A stretch of DNA of 64,000 nt from Pseudomonas neuropathica. Its GTDB lineage: Bacteria > Pseudomonadota > Gammaproteobacteria > Pseudomonadales > Pseudomonadaceae. The position numbers were made by a program, and so were the translations under genes. The DNA is taken from the NCBI RefSeq assembly GCF_015461835.1, contig NZ_JACOPX010000013.1:184459-248458 (forward strand), given 5' to 3'. The notes under the pieces were generated by a model. That model made no database searches and was not told the DNA's origin. It was given only the letters and a program-made list of their open reading frames with translations. This document shows, one piece after another, positions 17,737 to 25,522 of the stretch. Each line of letters begins with the position of its first letter. The stretch's first letter is position 1.

Positions 17737-17946
17737 ATGTTCCAGATGATTGTTGATTACTTGATGGCCAGAGTGCGTCTGTTGTTCAGAAACGAGGAGG
17801 CGGCATCGGCTATCGAGTACGCGATCGTGGTGGCGATGGTGGCCGTTGTGGTTGTGGCATTTGTGACCCCCCTCGGTAATCGGGTGTTGTTCTACTTCAA
17901 CAACATTTTGACCGGACTGGGCGGCACTGCCGTGACCAGACCCTGA
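17737..17946 (+). CDS. flp: Flp type IVb prepilin 1
   Basis: This is a 69-residue major prepilin. A short charged leader (RNEEA) is followed by ASAIEYAIVVAMVAVVVV, with the essential Glu at +5 and Tyr at +6 of the predicted mature pilin (cleavage between Ala 22 and Ala 23). The residue before the cut is Ala, not the usual Gly. The start at 17737 follows GAAGGAG. FppA should process it, and TadA/B/C and RcpA should assemble and export it. Confidence 0.88.
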   Translation: MFQMIVDYLMARVRLLFRNEEAASAIEYAIVVAMVAVVVVAFVTPLGNRVLFYFNNILTGLGGTAVTRP

Positions 17947-17964
17947 CGATCAAGGAGAACGGCG

Positions 17965-18180
17965 ATGCTCTTTGAATACCTGATGATTCGTGCTCGCAGT
18001 TTCCTGGCCGATGATGACGCTGCATCGGCCATCGAGTATGCGATTGTGGTGGCGATGGTCGCGGTGGTGGTCATCGTGTTCGTCACGCCAGTGGGTGGCC
18101 GTGTGGTGGTCATGTTCAACAACTTGCTGGTGGCGCTGGGTGGAACGGCCGTGTCGACGACGCCTGCGCCGTCCCCCTGA
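17965..18180 (+). CDS. Flp type IVb prepilin 2
   Basis: This is a 71-residue second Flp prepilin, 18 bp downstream of the first. It has a more acidic leader (LADDDA) and the same core ASAIEYAIVVAMVAVVV, again with Ala at -1. The hydrophobic helices are nearly identical but the leaders and the tails (TAVSTTPAPSP here, TAVTRP in Flp1) differ. It could be a second structural subunit or a minor pilin. AAGGAGAACGGCG precedes the ATG. Confidence 0.87.
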   Translation: MLFEYLMIRARSFLADDDAASAIEYAIVVAMVAVVVIVFVTPVGGRVVVMFNNLLVALGGTAVSTTPAPSP

Positions 18181-18253
18181 GCTGAAACGAAGCTCAATGC
18201 CCGGATGATGTCGGGCTACACTCGGGTTCACTTTCAGTTTTCAGGGATTGCCC

Positions 18254-18667
18254 ATGACTGCTTCCTCGCTGCCCCGGCAACAGTTGCTTCTGGTTGACGA
18301 TGAAGAGGACGCGTTGCTGGAGTTGGCGGAGTTGCTGGAGGGGGAGGGGTTTGTCTGTCATACGGCGACGTCGGTGAAGCTGGCGTTGCATCATCTGACT
18401 CGCCACCCGGATATCGCGTTGGTGATCACTGATTTGCGCATGCCGGAGGAGTCCGGCATGTCGTTGATCAAGCGCTTGCGTGAGCATACTTCGCGCCAGC
18501 ATTTGCCGGTGATTGTGATGTCGGGGCATGCAGATATGGAAGACGTCAGTGATCTGTTGCGGTTGCAGGTGCTGGATCTGTTTCGCAAGCCGATTTATCA
18601 CGTCAGGTTGTTGGAGACTTTGGATAATTTGTTTCCCAAGCCTAAGTCGCAGGCTGGCTCAGGTTGA
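18254..18667 (+). CDS. Stand-alone receiver (CheY-like) protein
   Basis: This is a 137-residue protein consisting of one receiver domain: DDEED at 15-19, phospho-acceptor Asp 60 in VITDLRMPEESG, and the Thr/Ser and Lys switch residues in VIVMSGHAD and LFRKPIY. There is no output domain. The position 73 bp after the flp genes suggests a role in Tad pilus control or positioning, perhaps as a second phosphate acceptor for PprA; this is inference. The ATG at 18254 was chosen over a TTG six bases upstream. Confidence 0.8.
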   Translation: MTASSLPRQQLLLVDDEEDALLELAELLEGEGFVCHTATSVKLALHHLTRHPDIALVITDLRMPEESGMSLIKRLREHTSRQHLPVIVMSGHADMEDVSDLLRLQVLDLFRKPIYHVRLLETLDNLFPKPKSQAGSG

Positions 18668-18673
18668 ACTCGG

Positions 18674-19031
18674 CGGCCTTTGGGCCGACCGTGCGTTGGG
18701 TGTTTTGGGTGAATATCCGTTGCTGCGGGTGTTGCTGTTGGCGGTTTCGCCCTTACGGCGAGGCACTTTTTCCAGACGCCGAAAAAGTACCCAAAAAGGC
18801 TTGCCGCAACGTTCGGCCCGCTCGCTGAGGCTCGGGGTTCCTTCGCTCCGGGATCGATCCGGGGGCAGCGCCTACGGTTTGCTTCGCTGCACCTCCTCTC
18901 GCTGTGTTTGGCTTCGCCAAACGGTCGCTACGCTCCCACCCCCGGTTCAATCCCTCCACTCAGCCTGCCGACGCGGCCGGTGAGTCAAGATCAAAAGCTG
19001 CAGCCGAGCTAACGCTCATCCTGTTGAGTGG
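18674..19031 (+). repeat. Long intergenic repeat, copy 2
   Basis: This is the second copy, in direct orientation, of the element at 8442-8791. It has the same ends, the same TTTGGCTTCGCCAAACGGTC block and the same closing CTCATCCTGTTGAGTGG. It starts 6 bp after the receiver gene. Together the copies bracket about 10 kb containing the core Tad operon. Confidence 0.8.
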
Positions 19032-19077
19032 TGAAGGGCAGAGGTGATGCGGGGTTTGGTGCATTGCTCTTGTTCTT

Positions 19078-19107
19078 CTGTAGGAGTGAGCCTGCTCGCG
19101 ATGGCGG
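19078..19107 (+). repeat. Single REP element
   Basis: One unpaired copy of CTGTAGGAGTGAGCCTGCTC followed by GCGATGGCGG lies in the 260 bp gap before the autotransporter gene. It lacks the inverted partner seen in the REPINs. Confidence 0.75.
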
Positions 19108-19292
19108 TTCGACTGCTGGTCGGGTTCTTGAGAATTTGGCGCCATCTCTTTGACTTTTTGATGGTATCAAAATGATGGCTCCTGTAGATTCCCCGCGCCC
19201 GAGCCAGGACACATGGCGGGCCGGTAGGGATGCCTGTATGAATACGTGACCCCTGCTGAAACTGTTTTTCATGTTTTCGAAGGGACTCTCGT

Positions 19293-21701
19293 TTGAATAC
19301 TTCTGGTCTGCGCCGCTCTTTGCTGGCGCTTTCTGTTGCGGCTTTCGCTGTCAACGCTCCGGTTACCGGGGCTGTCACCCTCAATTACGATCTGGGTAGC
19401 GGACCTCTGGTCAGCGTCAACCAGACCTATGACTTCCTGAACCTCGTCGGTGTAGCAAACGTCGTCGAGAGCTCGCCATCGGCCATGACCAGCGCCGCGC
19501 AGTTCTCCGGTTCGAGGGTCAATGCTGAAATCATCAACAAGGCCGCGATCACTATTGATGGTGCCACCCACGGTGTCGGCATCGACATCAAGTCGGCGGG
19601 GGTGTCTTGGGTAGAGCTGGACTCGAACTTCACCAACCAGGGCTCGGTGACGGTTAACGGTCTGGCCAGCAATGGGGATTCGACGGGTATCGCCATCAAG
19701 GACATGCCGATCACCGGCAACTTCATCAACAACGGCGCTATCAACGTCTCCGGCAATAACGCCACAGGGGTTTCGCTGATCGGCACGACCATGGGCTACG
19801 GCGTGACCAACGATGCCGGTGGCTCCATCATCGTCAGCGGTAACAACGCCCGTGGCATTTACATGGAGAACACCTCGCAGTCCATGCCGATCTTCAACAC
19901 CTCGACGATCAAGGCCACTGGCAGTGGCGCGGAAGGTTTGACGTTAAACGGGGCGGCGTTTGTACCCAAGCCTGGCAATAACACCGACAGCCTTTTCAAC
20001 AGGGGCACCATTTCCGGCGAGAGCATTGGCATCCATGTGAGCAATCAACCGGCGGCGCAAGGCTCATTCAATATCACCTTGGCGGGAGGCTTGGTCGAAG
20101 GCTCGACGGCGGCCATTCAAGTGGACGATGGGACGAGTTATTTGTATTGGTGGGGCGGTGACGTCAAAGGCGATTTGCTTGGGCTGTCGGGGATGTCGGT
20201 CGATGGAGAGGTCGACTTCTATGGCTCGGTGATCAAGTCCGGTTATGTGGCCATTCAAGAGGCCACGTTGACCTTGATGCAGCCTCACACCACGATCATC
20301 GGCAATCTGGACATGGAGGAAGCGGACTCGAATATCGCGATGTCGGTCGGCAATGACACCGACATCAACCGGGCGATTCTGACCGTCACCGGCACCACCG
20401 AGATCGCGCCGGGCGGACACCTGCAATTGCAGGCGCGCTCCAGCGATTTTCGCACGGCCGCTGGCGGCAACCGTTACACGTTGATCCGTTCTGGCAATCT
20501 GATCGGCGGCGCAAACCTTACGGTCGAGTCGACCTCGGCATTGCTCGAAGTCAAAAGCTATGGCGTTGAGGGCAACGACGTCAAGGCGCTGGTCAGCACC
20601 AAGTCGCAAAATGTGTTGACGCAAAATACCCTCGATGCCGGTGGCAGCCAAAACGCTGCTTCTGCTCTGGTCGGACTGTCGGCCTCGCTGATGTCACGTC
20701 TTGGTGAACAGGATCCGGTGTTCCAGGCGTTTGCCAACGCCAGCACCGACACGCAACTGGCGCGGCTGGCCGAGACACTCAGCCCGGACGTCAGCCGTGG
20801 CGTGCTGCACGCCGCCACCAACAGCCAGACGCTGGTTTCTGACCTGATCAATGGCCGCGCCAATCGTGCACGCACCGCCACCGGCAGCCTGGAAAAAGGC
20901 GTCTGGCTGCAAGCCCTCAGCAGCAATGCCGACCAGGATGCCCGTCGCGGTGTCGCCGGTTATGACGCCGACAGCCACGGGATTGCCGTTGGTGCCGACG
21001 GTCAGTTGACCGCCGACACATCGATCGGTCTGGCTTACAGCTACCTCGACACCGATGTGAAATCCGATCTCGGCAGCAAAACCAAAGTGACCGGCCATGC
21101 GCTGACGGTTTACAGCAACTGGACGCGTGACAACTGGTTTGTCGACGCTTCGCTGATGTACGGCTGGAACGACAACGAATCCAAACGCTACATCGCCGGC
21201 ACCCGCGCCAAAGGCGATTACGACAGCGATGTATTCGGCGTCAGTGCCTTGGCCGGTTATACCCTGCGCCTGACCCCGGGTGTGGTGCTGGAGCCGCAGG
21301 TCGGTGCGCGTTACGCCAACGTCGGTATGGATTCTTATCGCGAGAAGGGCAGTTCGGCAGCGCTGAATGTCGGCAGCCAGCGTTACGAAGTCGGTGAGAT
21401 GGGCTTCGGTGCGCGCCTGGCCGCTGATTTTGCGCTCGGCACCGGCAGTCTGGAGCCTGAGGCGAAAGTCATGGCCTGGCATGACGTGATTGGCGACAAG
21501 GTTGCGACCTCCTCATCGTTCGTACTCGGCGGCGATTCATTCACCAGCCGTGGCACCACACCTGTGCGCGACAGCTATGAACTGGGCCTGGGCGCCAACT
21601 ATCGGATGGGTGCGTGGAGTGTCGGCGGTTCGTACAACTACGTAACGGCCAGCGGTTTCAATGCCGACGGCTTTACCGCGAAGGTGCGTTACGCGTTCTG
21701 A
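19293..21701 (+). CDS. Autotransporter adhesin with C-terminal beta-barrel
   Basis: This is an 802-residue type Va autotransporter. A signal peptide (LLALSVAAFAVNAPVTGA) is followed by a passenger of short beta-helix-like repeats rich in Asn, Gly, Thr and Ser (NNGAINVSGNNATGVSL, GGSIIVSGNNARGIYM). A linker near 440-530 leads to a 12-strand barrel (about 535-802) that ends in the outer-membrane signature AKVRYAF. The start is TTG, supported by GAAGGGA 7 bp upstream and an intact signal peptide. It may belong to the PprB-controlled attachment set, given its place after the flp genes. Confidence 0.85.
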   Translation: MNTSGLRRSLLALSVAAFAVNAPVTGAVTLNYDLGSGPLVSVNQTYDFLNLVGVANVVESSPSAMTSAAQFSGSRVNAEIINKAAITIDGATHGVGIDIKSAGVSWVELDSNFTNQGSVTVNGLASNGDSTGIAIKDMPITGNFINNGAINVSGNNATGVSLIGTTMGYGVTNDAGGSIIVSGNNARGIYMENTSQSMPIFNTSTIKATGSGAEGLTLNGAAFVPKPGNNTDSLFNRGTISGESIGIHVSNQPAAQGSFNITLAGGLVEGSTAAIQVDDGTSYLYWWGGDVKGDLLGLSGMSVDGEVDFYGSVIKSGYVAIQEATLTLMQPHTTIIGNLDMEEADSNIAMSVGNDTDINRAILTVTGTTEIAPGGHLQLQARSSDFRTAAGGNRYTLIRSGNLIGGANLTVESTSALLEVKSYGVEGNDVKALVSTKSQNVLTQNTLDAGGSQNAASALVGLSASLMSRLGEQDPVFQAFANASTDTQLARLAETLSPDVSRGVLHAATNSQTLVSDLINGRANRARTATGSLEKGVWLQALSSNADQDARRGVAGYDADSHGIAVGADGQLTADTSIGLAYSYLDTDVKSDLGSKTKVTGHALTVYSNWTRDNWFVDASLMYGWNDNESKRYIAGTRAKGDYDSDVFGVSALAGYTLRLTPGVVLEPQVGARYANVGMDSYREKGSSAALNVGSQRYEVGEMGFGARLAADFALGTGSLEPEAKVMAWHDVIGDKVATSSSFVLGGDSFTSRGTTPVRDSYELGLGANYRMGAWSVGGSYNYVTASGFNADGFTAKVRYAF

Positions 21702-21720
21702 TCCGCATCACGTGAAACCT

Positions 21721-21807
21721 GTGGGAGCGAGCCTGCTCGCGAAGACGGTGTGTCAGTCGACAGATTTGTTGGCTGATCCAGCGCTTTCGCGAGCAGGCTC
21801 GCTCCCA
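21721..21807. repeat. REPIN (GGGAGCGAGCCTGCTCGCGAA family)
   Basis: Inverted arms GTGGGAGCGAGCCTGCTCGC and its complement lie between the convergent autotransporter and tpsB genes, 20 bp after the autotransporter stop. Confidence 0.85.
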
Positions 21808-21843
21808 TCGTTGTTTTGATTCACGGTCGGGGCAATCCCGGCC

Positions 21844-23514
21844 CTACAACTGATAACTGAAACTAATGCTGTACCGCGTCCGGCGATTGAACGTGTCCAG
21901 TGCTTCATCCGACATCGCCTTCGCCGCTTCCAGCGCAATGTTGTAGTACTTGGCATCGCCAAACCGTAGCCCGATCGCCGCCGATGACAGATTGTTGGCC
22001 CGCACCGGCAATTCGTTGAACCAACTGCGCGAGCGATCAAGCACGACATACGGTTGCAGGATGCGCACCCAGTTGCCGTCGCGGTTGAAGCTGTAGTTGA
22101 CCTCGTACGCCACGCCCCAGCCCTTGTCGCCGGACGCTTGATCGTCGGGATAACCGCGCCCGAAATTCTGCCCGCCGAACACCGCGCGCTCGCTGTCGGG
22201 CAGGGTGTCGTCGCTCCAGTACAACGCGGCCGACAGCACCCCTTGCCAGTTGTCGAGGAACTTGTCGCTCTGCACGCCAGACAGGCGCAGGCGAAAGAAG
22301 TCGAGGTCGATGGCGTTGTTGTTGGTTTTCGCGCCCATGCTGTCGAGGCCCTGGTACACGCCGCCGCTGAGGATCCGCAACTGGCGGGCATCGGCCTTGC
22401 GCCAGTCGCTCTCGAAGGCGAGGGCGCGGATGTCGGTGCGTTCTTCGACACTCAGCGGGAAGCCGATCACCTTGTAGCGGGTCTTGTCGTTGACCGCGTA
22501 AAGCCTTGAGCCGGCCGTCAGCAGTTCGTTGGAAGCGGCAATCAGCGGCAGGGTGAAACCGATCGAGTAGCGGTCGTTTTCGCGGTGCGGTTTGAGTTGC
22601 AGGCCATTGTCGAGCAGGACATTGGTGCCGGGGTCAGCACGGTAGCGTGAAGCCGACAGCGCCAGTTGTGCGCCCTCGTCATTGAGGAACTGGTTGTAGT
22701 CGAGCCGGTAGTAATGTTCGTGATCGTCACCCGGTGGAAACAGGCCGCTGAGGGTCAGTTGCTCGCCCATCGCGGTTTGCGAATTGCTGCTGACACCGAG
22801 CAGGGCCTGGGTGCCGTTGCGGTTGTCTTCGGTGGTGCTCAGCGTGCTGGTGAAGGGTTTGCGACTGGCCTGGGCCACCAGCGTTGTGGCGCCGTCGGTG
22901 GTGCCGGGCGGTGGCACCTGGGCCTGGATCGTCACCCCGGGAATGCGCGTCATCAGCGTGGTGTAGCGCTCGAAGGTCTTGCGGGTCAGCGGCCGCTCGG
23001 CCTGAATCTTCGCCGCCAGTTTGTCGAGCAGCGCTTTGACCCGGCCGACATCGCCCTGGATCTGGATATCGCGGACGTAGCCTTCCACCAGCACCACGCG
23101 CGCTACGCCGTCATTGAAATTTTGCTGCGGCAAGAACGCGTAGGACAGCAGGTAACCGTCCTGCTGATAGCGTCGGGTGATGTTGCGTGTGGCTTCGATC
23201 AGCTCGGCGAGCGTGGCTTGCCGGCCGATCAGGGGCTTATAGATTTCGGCGAGTTCGTTGAGCGGGTAGAGCGTGCCGCCTTCGATCTGCACGGTTTGCA
23301 GTTTGATCTTGGTGTCCATCAACAGCGGTTGCGCAGTGGCGGCACCAGCGTCCGGCACTTGCACCGGCGTGGCGCTTGGGCGATAGGCGTCGGCCGGCAG
23401 GTTCGGCACCGGCAGATTGCGGATGGTTTCGTTGCTGTTGAGAAAGCTGGGCTGGGTGTCGGCGAGGGCGGCGGAACTGAGACTGAGGAACAGCAGGGAT
23501 GCCATTACGCGCAT
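21844..23514 (-). CDS. TpsB (ShlB/FhaC/HecB) outer-membrane transporter
   Basis: This is a 556-residue two-partner secretion transporter. The signal peptide is LLFLSLSSAALA. A POTRA-type periplasmic region (about 75-230; KIKLQTVQIEGGTLYPLNEL and DGVARVVLVEGYV) leads into a 16-strand barrel with the conserved loop-6 motif GRGYPD and a terminal Phe-containing strand (SISFSYQL). The start at 23514 follows GGAG by 6 bp; a longer start is possible at 23526. No haemagglutinin-type TpsA with a TPS domain is adjacent. The repeat lipoprotein just upstream on the same strand is the only near partner candidate. Confidence 0.85.
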   Translation of the reverse strand: MRVMASLLFLSLSSAALADTQPSFLNSNETIRNLPVPNLPADAYRPSATPVQVPDAGAATAQPLLMDTKIKLQTVQIEGGTLYPLNELAEIYKPLIGRQATLAELIEATRNITRRYQQDGYLLSYAFLPQQNFNDGVARVVLVEGYVRDIQIQGDVGRVKALLDKLAAKIQAERPLTRKTFERYTTLMTRIPGVTIQAQVPPPGTTDGATTLVAQASRKPFTSTLSTTEDNRNGTQALLGVSSNSQTAMGEQLTLSGLFPPGDDHEHYYRLDYNQFLNDEGAQLALSASRYRADPGTNVLLDNGLQLKPHRENDRYSIGFTLPLIAASNELLTAGSRLYAVNDKTRYKVIGFPLSVEERTDIRALAFESDWRKADARQLRILSGGVYQGLDSMGAKTNNNAIDLDFFRLRLSGVQSDKFLDNWQGVLSAALYWSDDTLPDSERAVFGGQNFGRGYPDDQASGDKGWGVAYEVNYSFNRDGNWVRILQPYVVLDRSRSWFNELPVRANNLSSAAIGLRFGDAKYYNIALEAAKAMSDEALDTFNRRTRYSISFSYQL

Positions 23515-23561
23515 AGGACACTCCATGGTCAGATCACGGCACTGGGCTGAATTTTCCTAAG

Positions 23562-23595
23562 AAAAAAGGCGGAAGACTCGTGGGAATCTTCCGCC
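23562..23595 (-). terminator. Rho-independent terminator
   Basis: The stem GGCGGAAGA/TCTTCCGCC (23568-23576 with 23587-23595) is followed, on the minus strand, by a run of T residues. It lies between the repeat lipoprotein gene and tpsB and should end most lipoprotein transcripts before tpsB. Confidence 0.88.
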
Positions 23596-23648
23596 CTCAA
23601 CCAAGCGTAGGCGCTGTAGGTGAGGCCGTCGAATCGGCCAGGTGCAAT

Positions 23649-25223
23649 TTAGCGTTTGTTGCCTCCCAGGGTGCCAGTCAGACCACCGAGTACACCGCCC
23701 AGACCGCCACTGGTGGTACCCCCGCTGGTACCGCCGTTGACCAGGCCACCGACGGCGGCGACGGTGCCGCCGACGTTGCTGACCAGACCACCGACTGCGG
23801 TGGTGACCGGGTTGTTGGTCGCAGCAATGCTGCCGCCGATACTGCTGACCGCGCCGCCCACCTGGCCGGTGAGACCTGCAACAGGTGAGCCGATGCCGGT
23901 GGCGGCGCCGAGTTGCTGAGTCACGTTAGTAACGCCACTGGTGACCGGGTTCAGGCCTGCGCCCAAGGTGGCGCCAACCGTGGCCAGCGGTGAAGTCGTA
24001 GCAGTGATCGGGGTGCCCGAACCGCCAAGCACGGTGTTGAGCGACGCGACGGTATTACCGAGACCGACAGCGGTAACGCCGCCTGCGCTGACCACGCCAT
24101 TGGTATTGCCGGCATTCAGGCCCGCGCCGACGTTGACCACGGCGCCGCCAACGGTTTGCAGCAAACCGGTGCCGCCGAGGCCACCGCCCAAACCACCACC
24201 CACTCCACCGGTACCCGAACCAGTGCCGTTAGACACCAGACCACCGGCCTTGCCGACTGCGGTGCCGGTATTGCTCAAGGCGCCACCGAGCGTATTGGTC
24301 AAGGCGTTGCCGTTACCCGCATCGGTAACATTGCCGCCCAGTGTGTTCACCGCGCCGCCGACTTGCGCAACCACGCCTTTGAGTGGATCGCCAAGACCTG
24401 TGGTCGCGCCGAGTTTGTCCGTGGTGCTTTCAACCATCGCAATCACTGGCACCAGACTACCGCCGAGTTTGTTCGTCAATTGGCTGGTCGGGCCGCTGGT
24501 CAGCGTGGTGTCGAGGGTATTGCCGAGCATGGTGACTTTCTCGCCGACACCATCAAGCAGCGGCGCGACTTTGGTCACCACACCGCCCACCACCGGTACG
24601 CTGCCCGTCGCAGTGGACAGCTTGGCGCTGAGGTCGGAGACGCCGTTGCCAACATCCGTCACTACACCGCCAACCGAAGCTACGGTGGTGGTCAGGCCAT
24701 TAGGGTCGGTGGCCAGTTTGCCTACGCCATTGGCGACGCCATCACCCAAGGTGCTGACAACATTGCCTGCGGTGTTGGCCGCACTCTGCACCACACCACC
24801 GACCACCGGTACGGTGCTCAGCGAGTCGCCGATCTGGCCAACGCCATCGCCGACACCCGCGACGGTCTTACCGACATCCTGCACCAGGGTGGTGGTCACC
24901 AGCGGTGTAGTGGTCGGATTGGTCGGGTTGGTCGGATCCGTTGGGTCTGTCGGGTTGGTTGGATTGGTCGGATCGGTGCCACCGGTTCCGCCAGTACCAC
25001 CTGTGTTCCCGGTCCCGCCGGTTCCGCCTGTGCCTGCAGTATCACCGCTGCCGCCCGTACCGCCAGTACCCGAGGTGCCGCCAGTGCCAGCGGTGCCGTC
25101 CGCCGCAGAACTGCCGGAGCTGCTGTGATGGCCGCCACCGCCGCTGCTGCAGCCGGCGAGGCCGAGGGAGAGAATCAATGCCAGAGCGATTGCCGATTTG
25201 CACCACACATCTTGAGTTTTCAT
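23649..25223 (-). CDS. Repetitive Gly/Val-rich (collagen-like) lipoprotein
   Basis: This is a 524-residue low-complexity lipoprotein. The lipobox LGLAGC has Cys at about 25. It is followed by a Gly/Ser/His stretch, a GTGGTG repeat tract (about 45-80), a TNP/TDP repeat tract (about 84-105), and then about 400 residues of hydrophobic repeats built on VGGVV, VGGAV and LGG with Asn, Thr and Gly. Similar Pseudomonas proteins are annotated as collagen-like, although strict Gly-X-Y repeats are seen only in the short GTGGTG part. It is probably a surface or matrix protein, given the neighbouring TpsB and Tad genes. The start at 25223 follows AAGGAA; the function is unknown. Confidence 0.72.
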   Translation of the reverse strand: MKTQDVWCKSAIALALILSLGLAGCSSGGGGHHSSSGSSAADGTAGTGGTSGTGGTGGSGDTAGTGGTGGTGNTGGTGGTGGTDPTNPTNPTDPTDPTNPTNPTTTPLVTTTLVQDVGKTVAGVGDGVGQIGDSLSTVPVVGGVVQSAANTAGNVVSTLGDGVANGVGKLATDPNGLTTTVASVGGVVTDVGNGVSDLSAKLSTATGSVPVVGGVVTKVAPLLDGVGEKVTMLGNTLDTTLTSGPTSQLTNKLGGSLVPVIAMVESTTDKLGATTGLGDPLKGVVAQVGGAVNTLGGNVTDAGNGNALTNTLGGALSNTGTAVGKAGGLVSNGTGSGTGGVGGGLGGGLGGTGLLQTVGGAVVNVGAGLNAGNTNGVVSAGGVTAVGLGNTVASLNTVLGGSGTPITATTSPLATVGATLGAGLNPVTSGVTNVTQQLGAATGIGSPVAGLTGQVGGAVSSIGGSIAATNNPVTTAVGGLVSNVGGTVAAVGGLVNGGTSGGTTSGGLGGVLGGLTGTLGGNKR

Positions 25224-25420
25224 GATTGAGATTCCTTGCACCTGTCACAACGTTCGTTGTCTTCGATGGCTCGCCGATCTGGTGTCGGTGATGCCTTCGC
25301 CCGTTGTGCTCAATCTCAGTCCAGGGGCAGGTTTCAGGCCATTCTCAAGTTGGTATTAACGCCTTTATATATAAGGTGAAGTTCAGCGCCTAAGGACTAA
25401 TACCCAGGATATAGCCGGAC

Positions 25421-25456
25421 AAAAAAAGGCCTTGATAATCAAGGCCCTGGTTTTTT
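25421..25456. terminator. Bidirectional terminator downstream of the MaoC gene
   Basis: The stem GGCCTTGAT-A-ATCAAGGCC (25428-25446) has a seven-base A-run on the left and a six-base T-run at 25451-25456. It can end transcripts in either direction; the relevant gene is the minus-strand hydratase that stops at 25523. The rest of the 25224-25522 gap holds only the AT-rich palindrome TTATATATAA near 25366, in the probable promoter of the repeat lipoprotein. Confidence 0.85.
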
Positions 25457-25522
25457 CAGCGGAAGGGGGAATGACGACGAAAACTTAAGTTATATACACA
25501 CAATTAACGGTATCCCGCGTGC

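Noticed and set aside
23941..25128. Pro/Val-rich 395-codon frame antisense to the repeat lipoprotein gene
   Set aside because: Its repeats only mirror the GTG/GGC codons of the real gene, and it has no ribosome site or signal peptide.
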